Source: Epithemia pelagica
Lineage: Eukaryota > Bacillariophyta > Bacillariophyceae > Surirellales > Surirellaceae
DNA: 64,000 nt
Assembly: GCA_946965045.2 (NCBI GenBank)
Contig: OX337234.1
Span: 3,720,001 to 3,784,000 of the forward strand
Direction of reading: 5' to 3'
Under the pieces are notes generated by a model. That model worked only from the letters and a program-made list of their open reading frames with translations, ran no database searches and was not told the DNA's origin. The position numbers and the translations under genes are program-made. Position 1 is the stretch's first letter; each line of letters begins with the position of its first letter. Shown piece by piece: positions 10,217 to 21,600 of the stretch.

Positions 10217-12110
10217 CAGTCAGAATCCTACGTACAAGAGACTTATGGATTCTCGAAGAAAGAAAAAAGGGATTCTAAGTCAGGGCATCCAAACTACCAC
10301 CCCGCATTATAAACCTTACTGGAATCAAAAGGGGGCGAAAAGGACCATAGAACGAGGGGCCGTAAAAGGAATTGCAAGGCAGAAATACTATGCAATTCGA
10401 GTTTGGGGCTGGATAAGGGGGTACTGAACGATTCATCAGTCCATAAGTCTTAATCTTACATATCCAATATCCATTAGAGCAGTCGAGGGATGGTAATATA
10501 AGTGTGTCATTGGTTATTTCGGGATCCCCGGTGTGCTGGATGATTCGTCATTCGTCACCGCAATGGAGTTCGGGAGTTCCAACTTCCAACCGCATCTTTT
10601 GAAAAAGGGGCAGGACATCGTGAATCGTGACCAGGTGACGGACCAACATCCGATTCATTGGACATAGTCTACCTCTACTACTAGAGGAAGTATCGTGCAC
10701 CCTCCAACCAACCACAGTGTGCGTTGTTTACGACTGGAGCTCCATGCTCCATATTGATGCAAGAAGAACATCTACCTAGGCGTAGGTAGTTCCTCTTTGA
10801 CTATGATTCAATTCATTCTCAAACTGGATCATTGAGACAGCTCTACCTAGTTGCTCCTAGAAGCTTGAGTAGTATCATGCATTTTGGCCAAGCTATTCAT
10901 TGTTTTGGTCGAAACGTCAGCAGTCAACGTGACTTGCGAGCTTGCGAAACCTGGTCTATCTCGAAAGCAGACCATGGGGGTACTGCACTCAGCGAAAGAG
11001 GGCCTATGGGATCCAGTAGCGGCTACCACGATTACCCAGGGAACGATCGACACGGTATTTCTCCCACTCTTTGGTTCACGGTGTCTATCATTCACGATGG
11101 GGTGTCATGGATACCCCCTTCTGAAGGATACGGGGGACATGTTTCTCGGGGTGGAAACACAGTGGGGCTGTCGCTATCAAGTCTTCTACGAGCTCGTATA
11201 TTGCATATTGTATGACATCTGCCTACAATCTACAATGTGCACTGCCATGGGCCATGGGCCATGGGCCGCCATGGGCCATGGGCCATGGCCCATGGGCCAT
11301 GGGCCATGGGCGTGGCTTATGGCTTATGGATACGAGTATTGTTGTTATCTAGTATTGAATTATAATAATATTCAGTCGCTGGTTCATGCCTATAATATCG
11401 ATATTGTGTCAACCAGAGGCTATCTAGTGTTCTAATATTATTATTCAATCCAGTTAGAAGGACGTAGTCAACATCTGTCATCATAAGCAGGGCTCTGACC
11501 TCTGACGCAGTATCTAAGTGGCTTGCTCGATGAAGCATGAAGCGTGACTTGAATTCGCTTTTGGAATCGATTCGCCTCTCTTCTGGCTGGGAACCAGAGG
11601 TTCGTTTGCTTCCATCAAAATGTTGGATGCGCACGCCAACTGTGCTTGGAACACCCAAGATCATCGTCTTCATGTCTGGCTCTCATTCGAATTATTGCGA
11701 ATTGAGGTCTGGGATGTGACGCCTTGTGTGGCGTTTCAAAATTTAAAAATTCTCCGATGGCTTTTCCAAGACGGTATAGCTAGCTATGGAGCTATTGCTA
11801 GCTAGCTAGTTACTCCTACATATAGTATAGATAAGAAGGTTCCTCCAACAGTTTTCTCTATATTATCATGCCGGAAGTAATATGCACCCAGAACGACGAA
11901 AGACCCATTCCATGTCGACCGAACCGCATTCTCGACCAACCGAACACCCCCACGATACTACTACTAGGTAGAACATTCTATATCGTCGTCCTTGTGTGTG
12001 TGTTTGTGGTTCAACGAGACAAACAGTGTGCTTTGGGCGGGAATGGGAGCCGTATCGGAAATCGGACTACTACGAGAGGTCCCACCCACTCTCTTCGAAT
12101 ACGCTCTAGT
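10217..12110. other. Intergenic region with a CCATGGGC repeat; no supported gene
   Basis: This 1.9-kb interval separates two minus-strand genes and should hold the promoter of the TPR-like gene at its left side and the 3' untranslated region of the bZIP gene at its right. Short frames (for example at 10832-11215) show no domain features. Small inverted motifs such as CTAGCTAGCTAG occur near 11800. Confidence 0.5.
11243..11312. repeat. Cluster of CCATGGGC units
   Basis: Nine or so copies of CCATGG lie in about 70 bases, mostly as direct GCCATGG units with one inverted GGCCCATGGGCC junction near 11286-11297. Each core is itself a palindrome, so the tract can form many alternative hairpins. Confidence 0.9.
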
Positions 12111-14190
12111 CTAGTTGTTGTCCTTTTCCTTGGTGTTGTTGTGGTTGTCTCCATCCTCCGACTTGTAGGGGGGATTCTTCCCAATGTTGCTAGTACTGCT
12201 ACCCTCACGTGTCTGGGATGTTGTGGTAGGTGCTGCTGTGTCGTGTAGTAGTACACTCAAAGCCAAAGGTTGGTGTTCTTCTTGTTCTGGTTGGCCTTTT
12301 ATTTTTTCTTCTTCTTTTGCGGCTGCGGACGGCCGCGGTGCCAAAGAGGTTGTGGTTCGGGCGGAACCAGGGGTCGTGGCGCGTGGAATGATGACTTGCG
12401 GTGATGATTGTGGTGGTGGCACGGCGACGTGTGCTTGGGCTTGATCCCACAAATGATGGAGTCTCGCAAACTCGTTTTGCAATCGTTTCTGTTCGAGTCG
12501 TAAGGTCGACACTTGTTCCTCGAGGGATTGACGTTGCGTGTGGTACCGTTGTCGCAACTTGCGGGACGCAATCAAATTGGAGGTACGTTTGCGTTGCAGA
12601 GCCACCGACTCGGGCAAGGACTGGCGGTCTGCGTGTGGTTGTGGTTGCATTGTCTGGGCCAGCATCCATGCCGGCTCCTGCCGCCCTGGTTTTCGTCTTG
12701 CAGCACTGGAGGCGGAAGAGTGAGTGAGTCTGCTGTTGATGTTGTCCTCTTTTTGTTCGGACACATGTGGTTCGGTAGTACTAGCCGGCTGTAAGGAGGA
12801 GGGGGCCTTGCTTTTTTCCAATACCATGCGGCTGATGCTGGAGGAATCCGTCAGGAGCATTTGCAATGCTGCAGCTGGTGAAAGGGACAGTCCGGTTGCT
12901 GCAGCAACAGACGAGGCGGCGGGGTTTGGTCGTCCTCCATCACCATGAGGAGGAAGATGCCAATCTCCCCGATGAGACGGACCTGTGACTCCCAGATGTT
13001 GTTGGGGAACAATGGTACTAGGGACGAAAAGCCCCAAACGACCGCCAGGAGCTGCTCCTCCTTGTCTTCCCTGGAGTGCAGGTTCGTGTCCTTGTCGTGT
13101 CGGACCCGTGAGTTGTTTGGCCGGCTGCTGCTGTTGCTGTGGAGCAGAAGGACGATGCGGTGGTGCTGGCGGTCGAGGCATGAGAACAACCATGTTAGGA
13201 GTACTGCTACTAGTAGTACTAGTACTGCTGTCTTTACTAGGAAAAGCCGTTGTCGTCGTCGAACCCGTAATTCCTCCTCTCGTCTGGTGGGACGGTGGCG
13301 GCAAGAATGGAGCAGTACTAGTCCTAGGAGGCATACCCTTTGATGCCGTGGTAGGACTTCTTGTGCTGGCTTTTGTACCAGCACTCACATTCCCAGTGAT
13401 CCCAGACGGTTGTTGTTGCTTCTGTGCGCTGCTGGTCCGTCGAGGAGGACTGGTGGGAGAGGCAGCAACGTTCGATGATGAAGCAGTGGTCTTTGTTGGT
13501 TCCAGTTTGAGCAATTGATCCTTGTACCACAACAATTCCAAGCGTTTACGATATCGACACCATTCGATAAAGTGATCACAGGTCCATTGACCACCAAAGG
13601 ATTGGGGAATGCCTTGACGCGTCAAGCCTCGACACGTCGACAAGAGCGACTGTACGACAGGATTGGGTTGCTGTGGACTAGCAGTTTGATGCTGTGGTTG
13701 TTGTTGCTGCTGTTTGATGGAGGTTGGTTCGGCCGGTTGCGGTTCGAGCAGGTGCTGTGTAATCCGGCAGTCTTGTTCGGAACCCCTAAAACAGTCTCGG
13801 AGTGTCGTTGCCGCTTCCGCCAAGATGCTCACGGCATGGTCGGGTCGTTTCTGCAAGGGAATGCCCAACAAGTAAAAGTTCCACTGCAAGGGAAACACGT
13901 GAGCGGCCAACCAGGCGATCCGCCGGACCAATTCCCAATCCACCTTGTAATTTCGGGGTGTCACCACGACCCATAAACAATCAATGCCTTCCACTTGGGG
14001 TTCCGAAAAGCACAATGACGACGAAGAAGAAGAATCGTCCCCCAGAACACCATGGAGCATATCGTCCTGGGCCAAGAGTTTGGCAAGATAAAACCACGCA
14101 CGCAACAGATTCTCGGTGGTGGCCGTGGGCAATCGTTGTCTCCGATCCACTAAACAGCCTCGAAAGGCGGGGCCCGTAGTAGGCACCCTG
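12111..14190 (-). pseudogene. 3' part of a bZIP transcription factor gene, separated from its 5' part by a 14.7-kb retrotransposon insertion
   Basis: The frame enters from the retrotransposon junction at 14190 and runs to the stop at 12111. It first carries the second half of the module shared with 6130-6990 (FRGCLVDRRQRLPTATTENL, then VVVTPRNYKVDWELVRRIAW). A long Ser/Pro/Gln/Thr linker follows, then a textbook bZIP: the Asn at about 12577 starts NLIASRKLR, which fits N-x7-R, then x9-Leu, then Leu at four consecutive heptads (last Leu in NEFARL). The bZIP should bind DNA as a dimer in the nucleus. In the restored gene the Asn is near residue 714 of 868. As it stands, this half has no native promoter or start; the outer LTR contributes the apparent first 14 codons. 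The allele is probably null unless the element is spliced out or absent on the homologue. Confidence 0.88.
14185..14190. repeat. Target-site duplication ACCCTG (left copy); right copy at 28885-28890
   Basis: The six bases directly outside the left LTR recur directly outside the right LTR. Keeping one copy and deleting the element joins the two halves of the bZIP frame without a shift. Copia elements usually make 5-bp duplications, so the sixth matching base may be chance. Confidence 0.9.
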
Positions 14191-14659
14191 TGTTGTTTTC
14201 CTGCTACCGTGGGCAACAAGAACGAGCTCAACCCGTGTAAAACAAAGTTAAGTTGTGTGCTTAGTCTTTACTTCTACTTCTACTCGTAGCGATGGCTGTG
14301 ATCCGTTGGATCATCGGCCGTTGGATAAAGTAGGTTGGAGATCTTTTTGCGATCTTGTTGCGATCTTGGTTTCCTATGTATTCGTCGTCCAGCCCGTTCT
14401 TGCCTGTCAGAATGTTTAGACGACGACTGTTATGGGATGCCATAGGATCTCGCTCCTCTATGTATTGGACTTGTTTGGGCCGTTATTGTTGATGACGCGT
14501 TGCTCCAAATGAGATTTGGTCGGCCCATTGGTTCATTTGTTCTGTTTGAAATAACGATGGTACTCGTCTCTTGTCGGTCGAATCTTCTACTTCCGAATGC
14601 CGGTTCCGAATATTGGTCGCACTTCTTCATTCACTGACCATATCTCATTATTTTGAACA
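14191..14659 (-). repeat. 3' LTR of the outer copia element
   Basis: 469 bp, TG...CA ends, matching 28416-28884 throughout as far as I could compare by eye. The internal side is preceded on the minus strand by the purine tract GAGAGGGAG (14660-14668), as expected for plus-strand priming. Confidence 0.95.
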
Positions 14660-14686
14660 CTCCCTCTCGGCCGAGTAGAGTCGATG

Positions 14687-17600
14687 TTACCATCCTTGTA
14701 TACTCTCGCGATGTTTCTCGAACGATGATTCGTTGAGCGATTTAGTGAAGATATCCGCGGTCTGATCGTCTGTCGCGCACGGGTGAATCTCGATCTCTTT
14801 TCGTTCCACAAAAGATTTAAAATGGAACAACTTGGTGCACAGATACCGTGTCCTGGGTCTGTACTTGTATATCGTTGCGAGTTCGACTGCACCACTGTTA
14901 TCTTCGAAGGCCTTGCAGTGTATATTGGGTGTCGTAGAGAGAATAGGGAATCCCAAATCCTTCATCTCACGAGTGATGGCCACCAACGGAATAACGGTAC
15001 GTAGTGCGTGTGACAAACTGATGATCTCTGCTTCTGTGGTTGATAAGGCTATCTCTGACTGCAGTTTTGATTGCCAGAGGATGGGGCAACCTGCATAGAA
15101 GACCACAAATCCCGTTCGAGACCGAGCCATGTCCTTGTTTGGGTGGTCGAGCTTGTTAAAATTGCCCGCAAAGTCCGCGTCGGCGAACACTTGGAAAGAT
15201 TTCGTGGTGTCTGGTTTTAGTATCACTCCTTGCTTTCTTGTCCCGGCGAGGTAACGTGCTATGTGTTTGACGGCTTTCCCATGAATTGCTTTTGGGTTTT
15301 CGCAAAATCTGGCGCATTGGTGGACGGCGAAACTAATATCTGGTCTCGTGCTCTTTTCCAGGAAGTTGAGTTTCCCGATCGCCGACCTGTAATGGAAATG
15401 GTGATCAAAGGCTTTTCCGTCTTGGTCTTGTCTCAAGCGTACTGTGGTCGGTGCCGGTGTTTCTTTCTTCTTGGTTGATTCGTCGGCAAGGTGCAGATCT
15501 TGGAGGATTGAGTCGATTAAATGTGGCTGAGTCAAGTGGATGGTGCCATCCTCTTTTCTGTCGATGTTGACCCCAAGAAAATCGTTGACTCCGTCTTCAT
15601 AGGTCATCTTCAGACCACTATTCTCCATTGTAACAATCAACCGGTCGAGTTCTTCTTTGTCAGGACCCAACAATAAGGAATCGTCCGTATACAAAATGTA
15701 TACGCATCTACCATGATAAAAGAGGCACTCGTCGTGCGCACTTTGTTGGAAACCGACTTGCTTAAGTCGTTCCACGAGGTGTTGATTCCAGACTCGGGCG
15801 CCCTGCTTCTGCCCATAGTAATTTTGCTTGATCTTGAGGACGTAGTCTTCTGCTCGCTGGTTTCCTTTTGTATCGAATGTGAAGCTTTTGGGCGCTTCCA
15901 TATACATATCAGTCTCGGCGACTGCTTGAGTATATGCCAGCACATAATCTACCTGTTTGATGTGCCATCCTTGTGTGAGTGCCATAGTCAGGATGAATCT
16001 CACGACGGGCCATTGAATCACGGGAGCGTAGGTTTCCCAATAGTTAACCCCCTTTTCTTGCATGGACCCATCATATGCCAATCTGGATTTCCATTTGTAG
16101 ACTTCTCTAGTTTTTAGTCTTCTCTTTCGGACGCAACTCCACACTCCTCGAGAGATTAGCGCTCCTTTCGGAATGTCCTTTCGCTTGACCACCTCCCATA
16201 GTCCATTATCGCTATGATCTTGTACTTCTTTCTGTGCTGCCTTTATGAATTCCGCTCGATCCTCTTGTTTCATCGCTTCATGCCAGTACATAACATCTGG
16301 ATTGCTGTTAGCTTGAGCGGTATTGACTGTCACAGTTGGTTTAGCTGTGATAGCTACTTCTCCGATCGCGTCTTCGGGCTCTTGAAGCGAAGTCAAGTAG
16401 TCTTGATATCGTTGTGTTCGACGAGGAGTACGTTGGGACCGCCTAGCTCCCTCATGCTCTGGCATAGTTTCTCGTTCTTCCATTGGCGGGTTAGCATCGT
16501 TAGTTTGGTCCCTGTCTTCGGGTATCGTAACGTCGATCTCACGTCGGGATGACGTCGTTGTACTTCCGAATTCCACGCGTGGTTGATTCTCCCTCATGCG
16601 TGGTCTGGATTTTGTGAACCCTGCCTTATACTGCCATTGAGATATTGGTTGGGCCTCTCCGAAACTTTTGCGTATAGTTTCAAATTGGTCATCGTATTGA
16701 ACATGAAATTGAGGTGACGTCAATCCGGAAGAAAGGGACAAGATAAGTCCGATTGTCCTTGCATGTTGGGGAGAATAGCCCAAGAAAATGCCAACTCGAG
16801 CTCGTTCGGAACATTTGGGAATTGGAGTTCCGCTTTGTAATTCGTTGTCGAGTACGTATGCTGGGCATCCGAACGTATGTGCGAGTCGTGTATTGAATCT
16901 TACCGTTGAACCTGTAAATAGTTCCATTGGCGTCTTTTCCTTGTGTTTCTTCATTGGTGCCTCATTGAACATGTCGTTGGCATAGCGGACTGCATAGGGC
17001 CATAAGTTCGTCGTCACTGTACTAGGCCAGCGTCGTTGGGCGTGTATTAGCATTGTTCTTCCTGATTCTTGTAGTTCTCTAATACGTCGTTCGGCCATGC
17101 CACTTTGAAAATGAGCATTAACCCCACTGAAAGTTAATCGTTGATTCTTCATTTGTACTGCTTCCCGGAATTTATTATCGGCAAAGATACCGTTATCGGC
17201 GTGATAATGTCGGATCTTGACTCCGTGAGTGTCTGCCCAAGCTTCAAACCGTTCTTTAGCTTCGATCGTGTCTTTTGCTGATGTACTCCGTTGAAGGTGT
17301 ACATAGCCTACACCTGAGAAGTGGTCGACGAAAACCGTAGCCACCCTATACCTGTCCCGTGTGGGAGTCCCTCGTAGATGCGCAATGTAACCCGGAGTCT
17401 TTGAAATCATTTGGTCGACTGATACGCATTGGCCCGGTGACGTCATGGTATCTAGCGTTCCACGATGACCTTTGATTCGCCAGGGACGTCGCGTAGCTTT
17501 CCCGTACATACACGCCGTACAGACCGGGACCTTACAGTTTGCAAGTCGCTTTGGGAGTCCTCCTTGGCGTGCCAGGCTTTGGATTTTCGCCATCGACAGG

Positions 17601-17856
17601 TGACCCATTCTATGATGCGTTCGGAGTAACTCTAGCGTTGGACTTTCGGGGAGTACCTCTTCTTCATTAGGAATCACATGTACGGTATCGCTGGGGTCTA
17701 TGAGGAACTCGGTAGTCATCGGTACATCTCTTGTTGGAAAATAATGTTCATTTTGTTCGTCGTCGAGATTCTTGTGATTTTCGTCGATACTCCAATCGTC
17801 TCCCTCATCTTGGTCCATTGTTGATGGAGACCGTTCCATGACGGATTCGTCGTCGT
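14687..17856 (-). CDS. Outer copia element: Pol part 2 (GAG-pre-integrase, integrase, reverse transcriptase, RNase H)
   Basis: The frame is open from the inner-element junction; the first ATG in it is at 17839 (1050 codons to the stop). Motifs in order: GAG-pre-integrase zinc motif (THHRMGHLSM ... VPVCTACMYGK), integrase core (HYHADNGIFADNKF, then NAHFQSGMAERRI), reverse transcriptase (KQVDYVLAYTQA, QNYYGQKQGARVWNQH, and YTDD in place of the usual YVDD), and RNase H (FADADFAG, STTEAEIISL, EDNSGAVELA, TADIFTKSL). The upstream part of the same protein is at 26246-27071. Joining across the inner element with one CTTCA copy gives NLIEDDDESVMERSP in frame. In this copy Pol is split, so the outer element can move only if helped by another copy. 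Confidence 0.93.
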
Positions 17857-17861
17857 CTTCA
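17857..17861. repeat. Target-site duplication CTTCA (left copy); right copy at 26246-26250
   Basis: Exact 5-bp repeat directly outside the two LTRs of the inner element. One copy belongs to the outer element's pol frame. Confidence 0.95.
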
Positions 17862-18644
17862 TGTTACAATTCTTTCTGAATCGTAGGGACATTGATGCTC
17901 GGTAGAGCAGACAATCAGGTAGGTCACCAACCGATACAAGCTTCTCAGGGTCAGAGAAGCAAGCAAGTCGAAGTCTATCAGAAGGATAGTCGGGACACAA
18001 AAGAGGATGTGATAAATGGTGATATTGTTAGATTGTGTGTTGATTACTACGATAGGTCTACGTGAAATGTTCGGTCCTGCCAAGGGTCATGTGTCATAGG
18101 TTCTTGGCGGCAACAGGTTTGGAATAGTTGGAGTTGATTCATGTGATGTATATGACATGTATATGTGGGCGGATAACATATACAGGGTCAACAGCTCTTG
18201 CTTTGGGTTGGCATAGTTGTTTTCATGGCGCGCAGCTTGTTGACAATTTGGAGATTGTGGGAATGGAAATATGGTCTCGCGTGATCGTGTGTCGTGCTTG
18301 GGATACTTAGACCGTTGGATCGGATAGATGCCGATAGCGCTCGGATGTCGCTTGGGCGCGCTCGATGATTTCGGGCGCGTACGCTTAGGGCGTTAGTATA
18401 ATGTCCGAGCAACGGCCAAATTTATGTCCGTTGTAATACCGCACGACCCAGTTTAGTCTTGAGAGTGAGTTCGTCAATCTATTCTCACTTTTCATGATTT
18501 GCGAAGAAATATAGGTCGATATAGCGCGAAGCTAGGAAACATAGCTCGAAGCTAGAGGGCATGATGCGATAGCACGAGGCTATGTGACATGGGGAATCGA
18601 TGAGATGTAGAATCTAACCACCATAGACGGTGAGAATTCTAACA
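17862..18644 (-). repeat. 3' LTR of the inner copia element
   Basis: 783 bp, same length and sequence (by eye) as 25463-26245. Near 18510-18590 it holds three related units, TAGCGCGAAGCTAG, TAGCTCGAAGCTAG and TAGCACGAGGCTAT, which could be regulatory repeats of the LTR. The Gag-Pol stop codon TAG lies in the first six LTR bases on the minus strand (TGTTAG), so the LTR supplies the last Cys codon and the stop. Confidence 0.95.
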
Positions 18645-21600
18645 CTCCCCACAACTCGTCGTTTCAGCCTTGTCATCATTGGATTTGTTGAGATCTTGAA
18701 CTTCTCCTTTCCAAAACAACAATGGCTTGAGCATGGGCCAAATAGATACGAAATCCCAATGTTTGCTAAGGATATCGGCAGGGTTGGTCTTTCCATCTTT
18801 CCAGTAGAATGCAACATACTTTGCTGCGATGGCTTCACGAACTCGGTGGTATGACAGAAGATGGTGTCTCTTGGATAGTATGGAGTGAGGAACGGTTGCA
18901 TTGAGCACAACAGATCTGTTATCTCCGTACAAGTAACTTCGCTCTCGGATAGGTACTCCAAGGTAGCGGAGAGAATGTCGTAATTCTGTAATCTGATCTA
19001 TTGCTGTCCTTGCAGCCACAAACTCGGATCCATAGGTAGCAGTTTCCACCGTGCTCTGTCTCTTGCTGTACCAGTCAATAGGTGTTCCGTTCAACAAATG
19101 TAGAACAGCAGTGACGGATTTACCAGTGACTATGTCATGCATGAGATTGGCATCAACATAATGAGTTGTGGTAACATAGCGGCCAAGAGGTGTTGGGCAG
19201 TCTTCAGGAATACGTTCACTTGCATTCGAATAGACAGTGCGAGTCCAATCAAATTCTTGGGTAGGAAGACTTGAATAATCAGGCTCTCCAATCCTAAATC
19301 TGATTGCGCCTTTTGGGAGATGTGCAAGGTATCCATAGATACGCTTGGCTCTATCAAGATGTCCTTTCCTCGGAGCAGCACGAAAGCGTGATAGCGTCAT
19401 TGTAGCGGTGAAGACGTCGAAACGACCAATAGTGATCACCCATTGGAGTTGTCCAATCAGAGTTTGGAAATGGCTAGTACCTTCTTCATCAAGGAGGTCA
19501 GAATCATCCAATTCAGGATGGTCTCCACCAATAAGAGGTGTTTTGGCTTTCTTGGGTTTCTCCTTGAAGATTCGTTCGAAAGTGTCCATCATCTTACCAA
19601 TGTAGCGTCTTGGATCTGCTACGAATGTTCCATCAGAATCCTTGGTGTAACAACATCCCAAATGGAAATCAATAGGTCCATCTCCTTTGAGTTTGAAGTT
19701 GTATTTCTCCTTCAGGATCTTGCAGATATTCCCAGGATCAGTAGAAATAATGGCTAAGTCATCAACGTATACGGCAATGTATTCGTAACAGTCTTCTCCA
19801 GGTGCTTTCCTCATCCAGATATCCGGATCTGCTTTGCTTGGTGAAAATCCCATGTCTGTCAAAACATCGAATAAGACATCATGCCAGCGTGCGCCTGATG
19901 ACTTCAATCCATAAAGTGCCTTGTATATAATCAGGATGTGACCTTCTAATTCCTTGAATTCAGGTCCTGCGACAATGAAAATTTTCTCCCCTGTCAAGGC
20001 TTCCAGATATGCATTTCCAATATCTGCTCCCCATATTTCCAAGTCATTCAAAGTACCCAGGAATAAGGCAATGCGGAGGTTGCGAATGGAAACAACACCT
20101 GAATAGATTGTCTCAACAGGTTCTTTTGTGAGATGTCCATCTGCGACAAGTCTTGCTTTATGTCGTCCATCATGTTTTACGTCAAAGACAAGATGCACAC
20201 GTATCTTATGATATCCTTCAGGTGCATTGGATACTTTCCCTTTAATGAAGATGGCTTTCCCAAAATCCTTGAATGTCTTGTAGGACTGGATCTGTGACAA
20301 TTCTAATTCTGTTGCATCCTGCCACTTTGTGTTGCCATGTTGTTTATCAAGAGCAACAGCTTCCTCATAATTGCGTGGTACTTGAAATCCAAACTTATAC
20401 TTGACGGAATGGTGAACTTGTTTAATCCTTGACTGTTTGGCTGCTCGAATGAGACGTTTGCTTGTTTTGACATAACGTTTCAAATGCTTCCATCCAGGTT
20501 CGTTGAGTAAACCATGTTTCTTTCCATAAATTGCTACAGTGATCGGATCATCATTGGCGATGAGTGATAAAGGTTCATAGGTAGTCTCCCCAGTTTCCCA
20601 ATCAACAAGCAAATTATATTTGCTCCCCTTGTAATCTGGATCAGTTGTGGTCAGTGGGCCTTGATGGGCAATGACATCCCTGAACCTGAAAAGATTATCT
20701 CCAGAGGCTTGAGCTTGGTTATCTCGTTCGATATACTCCATGAGTTGATTATAGGATATCATCTCATCAACATCAGAATTTGTCTTTCGGTAAATGTACT
20801 TGACACGTTCTTCCTGTTTCGTTGCTTCTTCATTAAGATCAATGACTCGTTTGATGACACGTGCACGGTGTCGCTCCCCATTTTCTTCTGTGTCGCATAG
20901 GAATGTGCGTCCTATCATGTCGTCAAAATCGATCGTGGGCATTGGTTTGGATGGATCTTCACTATCACTGCGAATGAAGACAGTGTCAGCTTGCTTATCA
21001 TTGTCATCCTTCTCAGACGAATCCTCCCCTGAAGGTCGATCCACACGTAGGTTAGGTGTAGTGGATTCAACACGGCGAACGGCAGAACGATAGATTATCT
21101 GGTTATCCTGGGTGAGAATTTTCCAAGTAAAAGAATCACCAACGTTGTGAGCAAAACCAACCCAGTGGCCAAGTTTCTCATCAGAAGAAGATGGATATGA
21201 ACCGGAATTGGGTTCAGCGGGGTCGACACGGTAGTAAACCTCATCCCAGAAAGGAAAGAACAAGAGATGAGTAATGTCGGGTGGGCGACCGGAGAGAGCC
21301 TCAAGAGGAGTGCGACCGGAGTGGGTGGGTGATGACGTATGGTTCAATAAGTCACAGACATACTCAAGGCAAAGAAGCCAGGTGTTGGCAGGGCAACCAG
21401 TGGCATTCATGAGAGCGTTGGTCATACGTTTAACGGTCTGATAACGGTTTTCAGCCTTATTCTGGTGTTGATGATAAGGTTCAGATCGATACTCCCCAAT
21501 AAGCAAAGTGCGAAGAATGTCTTTGACCTTTTGAGAGATGAGAGATGAACCACCATCACTGATAAGGGTCTCCATGGCACCACGAAACCGGATGTTATCC

